This document shows, one piece after another, positions 24,358 through 35,526 of a stretch of 64,000 bases of DNA (within the stretch, counting starts at the first letter, position 1; the number at the start of each line of letters is the position of its first letter). The stretch covers positions 1,178,001 to 1,242,000 of the forward strand of contig JAGVVL010000015.1 of the NCBI GenBank assembly GCA_018287875.1, given 5' to 3'. The stretch comes from Nigrospora sphaerica (Eukaryota > Ascomycota > Sordariomycetes > Amphisphaeriales > Apiosporaceae). The translations under genes were made by a program, and so were the position numbers. The notes beneath the pieces are model-generated. The model saw only the letters and a list, made by a program, of their open reading frames with translations, had not been told where the DNA came from and did no database searches.

Positions 24358-24444
24358 CTCCGATGCGGGGAATCGAACCCCGAGCTTGACGGATGGATGC
24401 TTTCCAATGAGAGCGTCAAATGTTAGCCATTACACCACATCGGA
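24358..24444 (-). tRNA. tRNA-Glu(CTC) with a 15-nt intron
   Basis: A complete cloverleaf folds on the minus strand. The acceptor stem is TCCGATG/CATCGGA with discriminator G. The D arm is GTGTAATGGCTAACA. The anticodon stem TGACG/CGTCA encloses loop CTCTCAC, giving anticodon CTC. The T arm is CGGGG-TTCGATT-CCCCG. A 15-nt intron sits at the canonical position, after nucleotide 37 of the anticodon loop. The A box (TGGTGTAATGG-like) and B box (GGTTCGATTCC) are intact, so it should be transcribed by RNA polymerase III. No CCA is encoded, as expected in eukaryotes. Confidence 0.93.
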
Positions 24445-24926
24445 TTACTGATATCGGAGAAAAACTCTCTTATTGTATTATATAAAAGGTACAAGTCTGA
24501 AATTGACAGCTTGAGACAAATCCGCAGAGTCTTCACACCTCTTATCTGTTCACACTCCACGCGCTTCTAATTCTTTATTTCCTTTCAATACCCCTTAGGC
24601 TACCGAGACCTTTCTAACAGAATAGCAGTCAGCTCTGAATTAGCCTCGTTGCTCACGAGTTCCCAGATCGGCCCCATACTACGTACAACGAGGCCTAATG
24701 TAAACGATCTCTGGAGATAGCCGCAGCACGTTCTGTTCGTTTCAATGAAATACGGCTGACTTCCGGTACTTCCGTTTCCCTTGAAGCTACCATACTGTTT
24801 GATCCAGAGCCTATGCTACAGTTTGTCCTCAGTATGCCCACAAATGACCAGTTATGCCCGAGTATTTCCGAACTCCGTTAAGGCAAGCTTGGGATGGAGT
24901 GGGCAATTAATACACTAATACCAACC
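24445..24926. other. Start of the AT-richer island, no gene seen
   Basis: The sequence just upstream of the tRNA is clearly AT-richer than the window average (for example the A/T-rich run near 24470-24490). It has no coding frame and no sign of an intact transposon or terminal repeats. Confidence 0.4.
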
Positions 24927-25355
24927 TCATCTTGGAACACGGCCTGTTCGCCCACTCCTCCAGGCCGGTGCGTATCTAACGTCAGTCCCAAAGTCGAGGA
25001 TAGTTCTGATAACGTACGATTAGCGGATCAAACTCGCTTCTCCCTCTCATGCACCCACAATCAGCCTATAGGTTCTCCTCTCTACTTACGAGCCGTAAGA
25101 TCGAATTCGACAAGTGCCTCGGTGTATCCGTGAATTGACTCGATCAAGATTCTACGGCACGAACTCTGACTCGTCGCTGACTTGTTTGAACCAGAGCCAT
25201 CTTTTCGCCATGACAGAGCCGATGTTCTGCGATGAGAGAACAACGTCCTGGGAAGCATCTTGTGTAGTTGTGGGGATCGTGAGAGACGCGGCATGGGGAA
25301 TGCCGCCACTGAAGACAACCAAGAACAATGACAACGACGTGTAATCAAGACGCAT
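24927..25355 (-). pseudogene. Small secreted protein gene, apparently interrupted by an in-frame TAG
   Basis: The ATG at 25355 opens MRLDYTSLSLFLVVFSGG, a clean signal peptide with likely cleavage after PHAAS. The frame reads 67 codons to a TAG at 25154-25152. It then stays open to a consensus donor (GTAAGT, 25089), with branch point GCTAATC and acceptor CAG ending at 25006 (84-nt intron). After splicing the same frame continues to a TGA at 24929-24927, for 114 codons including the TAG. The TAG could come from CAG by one CpA-to-TpA change, as RIP would make. Alternatives are a genuine 67-aa product with a 3'UTR intron, or a different exon structure using a second frame that is also open across this intron (ILIESIHGYTEALVEF). 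The leader is C/T-rich with an AATATAAC motif about 85 nt upstream. I recognise no family. Confidence 0.4.
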
Positions 25356-27306
25356 ATTGATGTTTCTCAAACGGGTGGCAGTTCAGAGTATTTGAAGTGA
25401 TGAGAGTGTGCGGAAAGATCGAGTGTTGTTATATTCGCTTGCTGGGTGCCCAAGTCGTGACCATCATGTAAGGTATGGCAGATTATTCAGTTTATATTGT
25501 TGTAGAGCTACCCCCAGAGGGACTCATTCGTACTAAGAACTTTGCTAAAGATGCGGCTGACAGTCGTTTCACCCCTTACGAACGGCATATGGCTTTGCCG
25601 CCGCGACGTGTACCAAAGGGATGATTCGTTCTCAGAACCCGCTGGCGTTCACTTAGCTTGAATCACTCAGGCAATGGTGATCTTTGGCAGCGTAAGGAAA
25701 GCTATGATTCGTTCAACATGGGTCTTGGTATCCGGAGTCCTCATCAAATGATAGCCCCAACCAAGATTCTTCAGCATGTTGATGGAAGGATCCGCGCATC
25801 GACTAGTCATTGTTGCGGTTCAAACAGCTACGTTGTGTGCTGGCTAACTTGCGGGCTAGCTCCATAATCGCCAACCAGTGCTTACCAGGTATGGGTTGGT
25901 ATCCAGAAGATTTGGGGTGATCGAATGCCATGAGCCGGTGCTTTAGGTTTCTACAGTGGCCCATATACAACATCCTTCAGCATGGAGAGCAGGACCCTAT
26001 CTAAGCTGCGGTCACTGCGGATCCCAATTATCACTATACACGGTTTCATGCCAGATATTTGACCGCTCTGGAAGATTCAGGATACCTTTGGCTATGATTT
26101 GCCCGGTCGTTTCTACTTCGCAAACCGTAATAATGCTGATAGTTGGGGTGCAACATGCTTTGCCGCATCCGTGAAGTGATGAACTAAAAGTCGGTGAGGC
26201 TCAGCCATGGGCGACCATAGGCCATTAGCCTGCCTTGTACGTTAGAATGCCTGCTGTCCAGTCGCAGACCCAAAGCAATGGAACCTGATCTGAGCCCCTG
26301 TAACGTGTCTCCTGCGGCCTAATATGCAGCCGATAAAAGTACATACATATCTAGCCAGCCACGTAGCCCGGTTTCACTCTGATTCTCGGCCCGGCGTTCT
26401 GATTCGACCCCTGCGGGCGTTACCGGAGGAAGCACAATGCCCATGGCAGAAAGAAGCGACAAGGAAGCTCCAGCGTCCCGCTTTACGGGCCAACAATAGC
26501 GCTGACAGTTTGAATCGGTGGGTGCTTGACCCCGCGGCGGCTCAATTTTTCTGCTGCCGGTGGCCTCCATTGGAGAGAAAGCGCGAGCCGCCGAAGGGCG
26601 TTCGCATGGCCCTTATGTGACAAATCAGGGTTGGAACTGGTAATGAGGGCCGGTTCGAGGAGATTCCCCGCCCGCCAGACCAGTTTCTTGGCCTGCCACG
26701 GGCCGAACTTGCTTTCGAGCTGAGCCGTATTCATGGTGCTTCTTGACTTGAGGCATAGGCGCTTACCAAAAGGTCAGTCTCGCTCGTGGGGCACACCAAT
26801 CACTATGCGTGATAAGCGCCAGGCAAGACGGTTATGCTCTGAAAAGTGAGTGCAGGGGTCATTCGGCTTGGGTACCCATCCCAGCTCGGCCCGGGACCCA
26901 TGGAAAGACAAGCTGCCCCCTTCGAATTCCGGCCCGAAGCACATACCATCAAGCATCGGATTTCTACCAGGCTCACAGGCTGGCGGGACCTGATGTGTAC
27001 TTGGGTTGACAGTAATAAAGCCGACAGGTCCACAATAGGTTTGTTTTTGGCTGCCCCATAATAAAACTCGTGCTGCCATCATTAACAATTCAGAGGCATT
27101 TTACACCATCAATCAGTCTTGGACGACGGCATCGGATTCATCAGTTAGGCTGTGACGCGCTCTATTTGTTCGTCTAGTTTTTCTAAACCTTTAATCGCTC
27201 CAATAGTGCTGTTCATTATATTCGTTGGCGTGGCATCGGTACCGTCATCTACGCGGAGAACTGAACGAGTTGTTGATACCGGCTAGCTTTCTTGCGTTTA
27301 ACACGG
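25356..27306. other. Island interior, no convincing gene
   Basis: This stretch alternates between AT-rich and GC-richer blocks. Short minus-strand frames at about 27082-26774 (starting MMAARVLLWGSQKQ) and 26734-26483 (starting MNTAQLESKFGPWQAKK) have somewhat protein-like composition, but there is no domain, no clear promoter and no consistent splice chain. I see no terminal inverted repeats, target-site duplications or transposase motifs. It may be decayed sequence of unknown origin. Confidence 0.35.
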
Positions 27307-27703
27307 CTAGTCGAAGAGGACGCCTTCTCGTGAATGGAGAAAAGTCCTTGTATGGTGTCAGAAAAACACACGCGTAGAGAAACTCTGGATTATAATGTGG
27401 AAGGATGACTTACGACACCAGCAAAGAGGCGATCGATGCTATTATGAAATCTCCTCTGTTCGCATCGTGTTCTCCTCTTCTCCGCCTTTAATCGGTGAAG
27501 ATATCATCGCCAACTTGGGACGGAAACCAAGCCTTTGGCCGTGCTTGATCTGGTGCAAGTTGCACGGGCTTCCAATCCGACCTCGGGGTGCTAGGCCTAG
27601 AGTCCAAATCACCTTGGACTCCTCGTGTCGTCCTTTGTAAGGCAACGGCAGCCGTGGAAAAGTGTATGAGGGCAAGGCAGGCAAGGAGCTGAAGAATATG
27701 CAT
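27307..27703 (-). pseudogene. Second small secreted protein gene, 71 aa or interrupted 109-codon ORF
   Basis: The ATG at 27703 opens MHILQLLACLALIHFSTAAVA, a textbook signal peptide. A short proline- and aspartate-containing region follows and ends DDIFTD at a TAA (27490-27488), giving 71 aa. The same frame continues in a basic stretch (RRRRGEHD) and remains open to a consensus donor GTAAGT at 27413. The 67-nt intron has branch CTGAC and acceptor AAG ending 27347, and exon 2 ends at a TAG (27309-27307). The TAA could derive from CAA by one CpA-to-TpA change. Upstream there is a TATAAAA box and a C/T-rich leader, so the locus looks like a real transcription unit. It is either a 71-aa secreted peptide with a 3'UTR intron or a recently broken longer protein. 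The RRRR stretch, if translated, would be a Kex2-type site. No family recognised. Confidence 0.5.
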
Positions 27704-27840
27704 ATTTTGAATCAGGATTTAGACTCCTCCGTCCGTATTCGATTGAGTGAGAAGGATAGATGGAGAAGTAAGATAAGCAAAGATGTAGGTACTAGTCAAC
27801 GAGGTGAAGAGGTAGTTCCAGACATGCGAAGGGGGGTCGG

Positions 27841-27847
27841 TTTTATA
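27841..27847 (-). promoter_or_regulatory. TATA box of the small secreted protein gene
   Basis: TATAAAA reads on the minus strand 138 nt before the ATG at 27703. It is followed by a C/T-rich leader (TTCTCC, ATCTATCC and CACTCA elements). This order is typical of fungal core promoters. Confidence 0.6.
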
Positions 27848-29233
27848 GGAGCAAGTTCAGTGGCAAGTTGACAACCACGGCTAGCTCCTAGTGGTTTCCT
27901 TGAGACTGCCGAGACTGTGGCGGTTTTATCATCCACTGTTCGCGAGTGAGGTTTAGTAGATCTGCGAAGTACAATTCTCTGGATTCATTTTATGGAAATT
28001 CTTGGAGCTCCATCCCTGGCACTAGGGAAAGCCCACTCTGACCTCGCCATCATTGACTGATACAAGTGAGGGACGCTTCATCGTGTCAAGCGGGCCCTTC
28101 CACCCGCCTGTGCTGCTCGTGTCCTCAATCCTAGCCGGCGGATTCACGCCCAAATGGATGTTACAATGGCAACTCGACGTGTCACGCTCCAAGGCCCAGT
28201 GGTTCTCGCTTCTTGACCGCTAGTCCATGGAAGTTATCAAGGACTAAGGGGGCGTCCAGGACGGCGCTCATAAAACCCGAGGCAGTCCTGACTGGGCACC
28301 TATGAAGCTTACGTTCTTACCGCCAGGTGTCATCGGCTAGCTCCAAGAGACTGATCAATAGAAACCGTCTCCAAACAGAGGACCATCTTCTAAGAAACCC
28401 GTCCCTTGAGCTCGGTACATGGCCTGCCGGTATGGGACTTGGCAAGCATCAAGTTTAGGGCTGAAATTGACGTGTCTCTGGCCCCACACTCTTCGTTTAT
28501 CGTCTTAGCCAATGTACCTACCCTTTACCCCAGTATATGCGGCTCAACGAATTTACTCGTAAGGTGCCCGTGGGCATTATAGACCCTGGTCGCCAATGTC
28601 GACCCCGGACTCTGAAGCCCATGTACGAGAAATGCACTAAATATGGGGAGATGGATACTTGAGTAGTTACCTGCTTAAGTAAGAACTACTAACTTATCGC
28701 GAGCCAGTGGATAGGGACAAGTTCGGCGGGTTTGCAGCTAACCATGTACTTCATAGCATCTTGCCCCCATTCCCATCTCTAGCTATGGGACCAACTAATT
28801 TATTAATAGATCGAAGCCCATTAGAGACAGGCGGCGATTGGCCGACGGGCGGGTTCCGCCTGGACTTGAGCCAACCAGAGGTGCCAATGACTGTTCTTAA
28901 GCGCCAACCCCACTAAAGCCCCCTCTCCTCACCAATAACTAACTCGAGTGTGCACTCCGACCTCTCCTGAGTGCTTCCAAATCCAGCAAGGGAATCCAAT
29001 GCAGATACCATCACAATGCAATGGCAACCCACCCAAGCTTGGCTGGCTCTTTGGCGCTTAGACTTAGCTCAAATACGAAGGAGTCGCCTTCAAGCCAATC
29101 GAGAGGACTTCCCCAGTGAAGCCATCTCCATTTCTTACGCCAAGGACCTTGGTGCGACAGCCTCGTTTTTTTCATGACCCAAGCAGGCTGGCCTTTGGGT
29201 ATTGGGGCTTATTTTCGTGACGTCCATTCGACA
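27848..29233. other. Intergenic part of the island, upstream of the DUF3176 gene
   Basis: No supported gene. Short frames (for example 28707-28916 on the plus strand) lack an ATG or a domain. C/T-rich tracts near 28915-28975 probably belong to the promoter or leader of the membrane-protein gene that starts at 29234. The divergent secreted-protein promoter lies at the left edge. Confidence 0.45.
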
Positions 29234-31455
29234 ATGCCTAACTCATCCACCGACGGTGCCTCGAACGATTGGCCGCAGGAGGATCATCCTGCCGAATCGA
29301 CGTGGAGATCCGATACGAGCGTCAACGAGAAGTTGCAGACGTTGGAGCGCCGGCGTTCCTTTCGTCCACTGCGGAGGGCGTTGGGCGTCATCGGGACACT
29401 CTCCATCGTGGTTGGGACTCTCGTAATTCTGGGGGCCCTGGCGTTCCTGGTCTTCCTATGGACAGCTGAGGGACCGAATGAGGGGGCAGGTGCCATGCCG
29501 CTCTGGCGCACGATAGTGCTGGAGCAGTGGTTCACCCAAGTCATCACCTTGAATTCAGTTGTGCTGCGTTTTACCAACGCGATACAGGCCTCAGTATGTA
29601 CGGGTCTCATAGCCGCCTTGATACTCGAGAGGTAAGTCAGGCGGCCCTTTGGCAGAGCTAGCTGTCCATCCCTTCGACTCCATGCCTTTGACTGACACAG
29701 CTTCAATAACGAAGGCATGGCATTCCTCTACAGCACTTGGCAGAGTTCTCCATGATCCGCAGCATAAATGACGGGCCATTTCGACTTTCATGGCTCTTGT
29801 TTTCGAATCTTCGGCGGTCGCCTGTCGCTATGACATTGCTCGCCTCCATTCTGTTTCTTGGCACCCTGGCCGTACAATTCACGTCTACGATCCTCGTATC
29901 TGATCTTGGTGCTTCGACAATTGTGGGCAATGCTAGGAACGACTCTCGAGGCATTGCAGCAACGTACTCGACTCTCCGACAATTCCATATTTACAACCAA
30001 TATGCGCTCAAGCCAGTCTTCACACCGTTTGGGGAAGTGCCCGGTGCAGACCCGTCTCCTAACGACCAAGGCGTCAGCGATACCGGAATCGTCAGGAGAG
30101 TTCAGCCTTTTGTGCCCAGAGGCAACAGAACAACACTCAGGAGTTATCGTGGACTGTCGCTCGTGATGAACTCACGTATGGTGTGTTTGCGTCCTGTGAT
30201 GAACGAGCTTACTTTGACCGCTGATTCGGTCTACAACCCTTCCTTCGAGAACACCTTCCTCCCGTCCATATTTGGTTCCATCTCCTACAACGAGACTTTT
30301 CGCTATTCCGGCGTCGAATTTCCCGAGGGCTGTCCTGGAGGCAAATGCTTTCCCTCCAAGTACGATTGCCCTGTGGCTGTGCAAGTCAATGAAGAGCGTG
30401 GGAGGCCGGCCATAGCGGGGTGTATACCCAGTGGCCGCAATGCAATTGTTGAATCCGGAGACCACCGAAAGTACCTTACAATCAGTCCGGAGCCAATCGC
30501 GAATACGTCGGAGGTTTTTCTTCTTACCAAGACTAACTTGAATTCTTACACGAATTTCACCGGCAAAGACTCCATCCTGCCTTCGGGGCTTTCAACCCAA
30601 GGCGAATGGATGACATACAGTTTCGGACATGACATAGACATCAGCATGTCCCTTTGCTTTCAACAGTTGCACTACGATCGCTCCAATGTTGAGTTGGAGA
30701 CGAGCCGGAACCTGGAGGACGGCAGCGTCCAGTTCGTTGCAAACGATACCCATTGGGACACATCCAGAGTCACGCAGGTTTTCGGATCGCCGGACTATGT
30801 CGGGGGCAAAAGTCCTGCACAACGAGGAATCTACGCCGTGAAGGCATTATGGAACTCGACACTATCTGACATGACGAATTACCTTACGTTCAACCTGATT
30901 AGCGAGAGCTACAGCAGTTATTTGCAGCCGAATGTGTCCATCAGCCTTTCCCCGTACGGCGGCGGGCAGTTTTCGATATTTCCTCACGTGGAATACCAGG
31001 CGCTATTTGCAGACATTCTGGAGGCGACCAACCGGCCGGGCGTGGCGCTGCAGAGCCTCATCACGGCGCTCTCGGGCTCCATCATCGACAGCCTGCTGTC
31101 CCAGCTCGACTACATGGACGAAATCGAGACGGTGTCGTCGGTCTCGGTGCCGGCGCCGCGGCGGCGGACGGGGCTCATCGCCGTGCTGCTGATCCACGCC
31201 GTCAACGTGGCGACCGTCATCGTCATCGTCTCCCTCTACCTCGTCGGCACCGAGTGCTCAAGCCAGGGCAACTACTGGCACGCCATCGCCCAGATCATGT
31301 CCGAAATCACCGAGCCCGTGCTGCACCGGTCCAGCCAGGCCACCGACGACGAGGTCGCCTTCGCCCTCCGCGACTACGACGCCCAGGTCAAGGTGTCGCG
31401 CACCCAGCCGAGCGGACGCGTGCAGTTGGTGCGGTGCGACGACGCGCACGTGTGA
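29234..31455 (+). CDS. Multi-pass membrane protein with DUF3176-like organisation
   Basis: Two exons (29234-29631 and 29715-31455) give 712 aa. The start is MPNSSTDGASND. Near the N-terminus there is a hydrophobic segment (VIGTLSIVVGTLVILGALAF) and a second region QVITLNSVVLRFTNAIQ. A third segment after the intron is MTLLASILFLGTLAVQF. A long, probably extracytoplasmic domain follows, with several N-glycosylation sequons and paired cysteines (PEGCPGGKCFPSKYDCP). A C-terminal membrane segment (VLLIHAVNVATVIVIVSLYL) precedes a short tail. This layout fits the fungal DUF3176 family, which has no established function. The acceptor CGAAG ending at 29714 was chosen because the nearer-consensus CAG at 29700 brings a stop. 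Third positions turn sharply GC-rich after about 31020. Family call is by pattern memory. Confidence 0.8.
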
Positions 31456-32086
31456 GCGCACTCTGGCGAGCGTCGTCGCAAACTCGGCCTTTGCCCCCAG
31501 CCGTCGACTCCCTCAGGAGCGTCCTGTCTAATTTGTATAACTAAGCAGTAGTATTTATTGAAGTACCGACTTCAAACGTGCTTATATCATGGATATTGTT
31601 GATTGTGTTGCATGTCTCGTTGTAATTTGGTCGTTTGCGGGGAGCACGTGCTGGCACGACTCTTCATGAGCCAGTGCGTGTCTTTTCATAACCAGCAAAT
31701 GGTCGCTAGTCGAGACTTTTCATAACCGGCGACTGTGCTTGACAAATGAATATGGGCTACACGGTATTAGATTGTATGATTTTTCTTGTTTTTCCCTGGA
31801 TAGATTGAAACCCGGCGAGCCGACAGTCTGTTCGAGCCCACTTTATGAAATACAGGTCGCTCGCTCGCTCATATGCAATCATCAGATGCGTACCAGGAGC
31901 GTTTCCAGCCCCTTGGTACCCGGATGCCTCCCGCCACCAAAGTCGCCGATATTTATGAGAAATGAAAGAATCCGCACCCTAGTTGCACCGGCCAATTGCA
32001 GGGGGTGGAAAGTAAAACAACATCCAAGAAGATTAAAACCTGTAGACTCCAGGAAACCGCCCGGCCACCCGCCCATCGTAAGGCTC
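31456..32086. other. Convergent intergenic region, no gene
   Basis: This holds the 3' ends of the DUF3176-like gene and of the RA-PH gene. The first part is AT-rich (31530-31760) and includes two near-copies of a short segment containing CTTTTCATAACC (31682 and 31717). No coding frame with support. Confidence 0.5.
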
Positions 32087-35000
32087 TCAGGGGATCTGAC
32101 CCGCCGGTACGGCCGGCAAGTCCCGGTCCCGCGGCGGGCCGTCGCGGGGCCCGCGAAACTGTGGCTGCCCGCGAAAGGGCGGCTGGCCCCTTCCTCGAGG
32201 TGGCGAAGTTCTGAAGCCGTCTCGCCCCCTGTCGCCCCTCATGTCGCCTCGTCCGGCCTCGCCCCGGCCGGGCAGGGGCGGCAGCGGAGGGACGTCGCCG
32301 TTGGCCCTCGAAGATGGCGGGGCCGAGCTTTTGCTCCGGGTTCGAGTCAATCCACCCCTTCCCCTGTTGGGCGCAGACATGCCCCCGCCTCGTGCCGGCA
32401 CCACGCCGTCGGGGCCCCTACGGAGCAGGCTCCGTGGTGGTACTTCCAACGAGCCAATAGGCCCTTTCGGGGGGCCGACGTTGATCAAATCCACCAGGTG
32501 GCTCATGCCTTCAGGAGCATGGACGCCCCGGCCTTTCTTAACCCACTGCGGCGGCTCAACAAAGGCGGGTTCTATATTGATCAGCGGCGCTGGAGGCTGG
32601 CGGCGGTTGGGCTGTGGGGCAGTTGGTGAGCCCGTGGGGGAACTCGGGTGATGGGCCCCGAGTGGATGAGGATGTTCCTCAGGACGCGCTCGTGAGGGCA
32701 ACGAGAGATCGTCAGGTCGCTGGCGAGGTGGACGAGGAAGGTCCTCGGGGTACTGACGGGGCGGGCGGGGTACGTCATCCGGACGCCCCCGGGATGGAGG
32801 GGGCATATCATCGTGGTATGGACGGGGCGAACGGGAAACATCATCTGGTCGTCCCCGGGACGGCGGGGGCACATCGTCGTGGTACGGACGGGGCGGGCGG
32901 GGCACATCGTCCGGACGCCCCCGGGACGGCGGGGGCACGTCGTCGTGGTACGGACGGGGCGGGCGAGGCACATCGTCCGGACGCCCCCGGGACGGTGGGG
33001 GTATGTCCTCGTGGTACGGACGGGGCGGATGGGGCTTGTCTCCGGGCCGCTGATGAGGAAACCGTGGACTGTCATTGGGGCGCTGAAAGGGCATATACGG
33101 GGGTTCCCCTGGGCGAGAACGTGGCTGGGCCTGGTTAGGGAGCGGAGGAGGGGGAGGGCGTGATTGGGAGGCGGAGCGGGCTCGCGAAAACGAGTTCCGA
33201 CGAATCGGCCCGCCCGATGTACTGGGACGTATTCTCTCGGTGACGTCGCGGGACTTTGCTGAATGAGCGAGGGCCGAGGGGAACCACGAAGGGGACTCTG
33301 GCTGGCCGTTCCGGGTCTCCGACTGTTGGTTGAGGAGCGACGGCCCCGCAGTGAACGGGCCCGAGCTATCGAGCGAGAAGGGGTTATTCTTCGCGTCCTT
33401 CGCGGCGGCCGCTTGTGCCGCTTTACGGTCCTCGTAGTCGCCAGCAAGCAAGCCGTTGCCGGTGAAGGCCGCGTCGCTGGCTGGCTTGATGTCACCAATC
33501 AGCGCCTCTGATGGCCCTTCTTTAAATCCTTTATTCGAGTGCGCCGGTATCGGGGGCATTGTGGACGCATCGGGCGCTATCGGGATAAAATCCTGGCCGA
33601 AGTGGGAGAGTCGCTTGTCAAAACGTTTCATGTCCAGGAGGGGTTCGAATTCGCCGAGCTTGTAGGGCTCCTCGTCGATCGAGACACGCAGCGAAACCCC
33701 GTTCGCCGAAGCTATGTTGATCGACTTCTTCGGAGTATGTTTGGACGTCTTGCCTCCGGCCGGTGTTATAATAGGTGCCGTCAGCTGTGGCGGCTTGTCG
33801 TCGATTTTGGGGATCGAAATCCGGGGCGGCGGCTCCGGTCTTCGGTCAACCAGGTACCAGCTGCGCCAGCTGAAGACCATTTCGAAGAAGTAGGCAGCGA
33901 GCTTGGGGTCCTCGGCACAGAAGTACTGCACGTAATTTTCCGCATTCATAAACATGGAGGCTTTGTGCTGGCTCTTGATCACAAAGCAGTGTTTCTTAGG
34001 GGGTTTGATGTGTCTCCGCATCTGCGACTCGGTCGGCTGGTAGATGTCGTAGTCGGACAAGTGGCACAGCCTAAACGTGTCCTTGTCCACTCCGCTCGTT
34101 TCCGGTTTTTTGGAGGACATCATCTGACCGTTATCCATGAGGGTGATCCATCGTTTGTTCCACTTGCCCGGCCGGTTCGAGTGGTACATGTAAAACCGGT
34201 CTCCCCGGGGTGGTGCCTCAGTGTCAGGCACCGCGCTTAAATCGAGGTCCCGATCACCGCCGGGGGTTTCGGACATGGCTACAACCAAGTGGTTATGGGA
34301 GTCACGGTCCCAGGAGTTCATAATTTCTCGTATCTTCTCGTAGCGACGGATTCTGCGCTCGATGCCCAGGGACCCATAGGATTCGAGGACGACACAGCTG
34401 CGCGCGCTCAACTCGGTGTGAAATGTCATCTGCTTGATGGTCGAATCTATGATATCTTCAGGCGTGGTTTCCGGCGTGACGGGGAGGGCGAACGTGTGTT
34501 GTTTGCAGCGAACAGTAACAACCTGGGCTCGTCAGTATACGTTTGGACTGGCACGGACACCCATGTCACTCACGCGATCACCCGCGTTCACGGCGGATAA
34601 GGGGGCGTCTGTCTGAGGCACGATGCCCTTGCCGCCGACCTCGATGCCCGTCGGGATCCTGGGCACCTCGGGAAGCTCCATGGTGCTGTGGATGTAATCA
34701 ACGGAGCCGGCACTCGAGGACGTGGGCGACCGGCCCGGCGATAGACCTTCCTTGCTCTTCCGGCCCCGTGTCAACATGACGAACTTCTCGATGACGGGGC
34801 TCCTTGGTTTGGTGCGGGTGGCGGGCGGGTGGCCGTTGGCCAGCTGAAGCTGCAACCTCTCGAGGTCCCTCATCTTCCGCTCGGCCAGTATGCGGTCCGT
34901 CTCGGCCTCCTGGCGCGCAGCTTCACGTATGTGCTTTACAGCATCTTGTTGCTCCCAAAACTGCCTATCTCGATCGCTTCGCTCCGCCATCGTCCTAGGC

Positions 35001-35495
35001 TGGGCGGGATCGTTGGCGGTGGCGGGCCGGGTCTGGTAGTCGGCCATCCTTTGATTCTCAAGGTTGTCGCTGGCGCCGACGGGGCCTGGCGGGTGGTGGC
35101 GCTTCGGAGAGGATGAGGAGCCGCGAGAAGCGGCGGGAGGCTCATCCTTTTCCTTATGTGCAAAGTTGGCGTGTTGCTGCCCACTGGACTCTAATGTGGA
35201 AGGTGGTGGTGGTGGTACTGCAGGTTCAATTGGTGGTGGCTTTGCCACTTTTGTAATCTTGGGGGTAACATCGTTGCCGGTGGTAACGTTATTTGGTCGT
35301 CGCCGGTATCGAGACATGGACCGGGCAATAGAGTTTTCAGTCCTAGCCTCAACATGATTTTGGTTTTGTTGCGCTTCCGTGCCCTGGGGGCTATGATGGT
35401 TCACGTTAATAGGCAGGGCCGAGTGCACCGCTTTTGGTGCAAGGGGCGCGCTACGTTCGCGCAGACTTCGGTATCGTGAGAACTTTGGGACAGGC

Positions 35496-35526
<31 letters not shown>

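Noticed and set aside
25870..26110. Minus-strand exon-like frame starting MKPCIVIIGI with a TAG and a GTAAGC donor at 25886
   Set aside because: Resembles the layout of the two secreted-protein loci but has no signal peptide. A chance frame in AT-richer DNA is as likely.
26483..27088. Two minus-strand ORFs in the island (starting MMAARVLLWG and MNTAQLESKF)
   Set aside because: Composition is somewhat protein-like, but there is no signal, promoter or consistent splicing. Not enough to call a gene.
24445..29170. Island as a single intact transposable element
   Set aside because: No transposase, reverse transcriptase, long terminal repeats or terminal inverted repeats could be found by eye.
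32775..33038. Regularly spaced 66-bp repeats that could suggest a CRISPR-like array
   Set aside because: The units are contiguous without spacers, a multiple of three, and encode an in-frame proline-rich protein repeat in a eukaryote.
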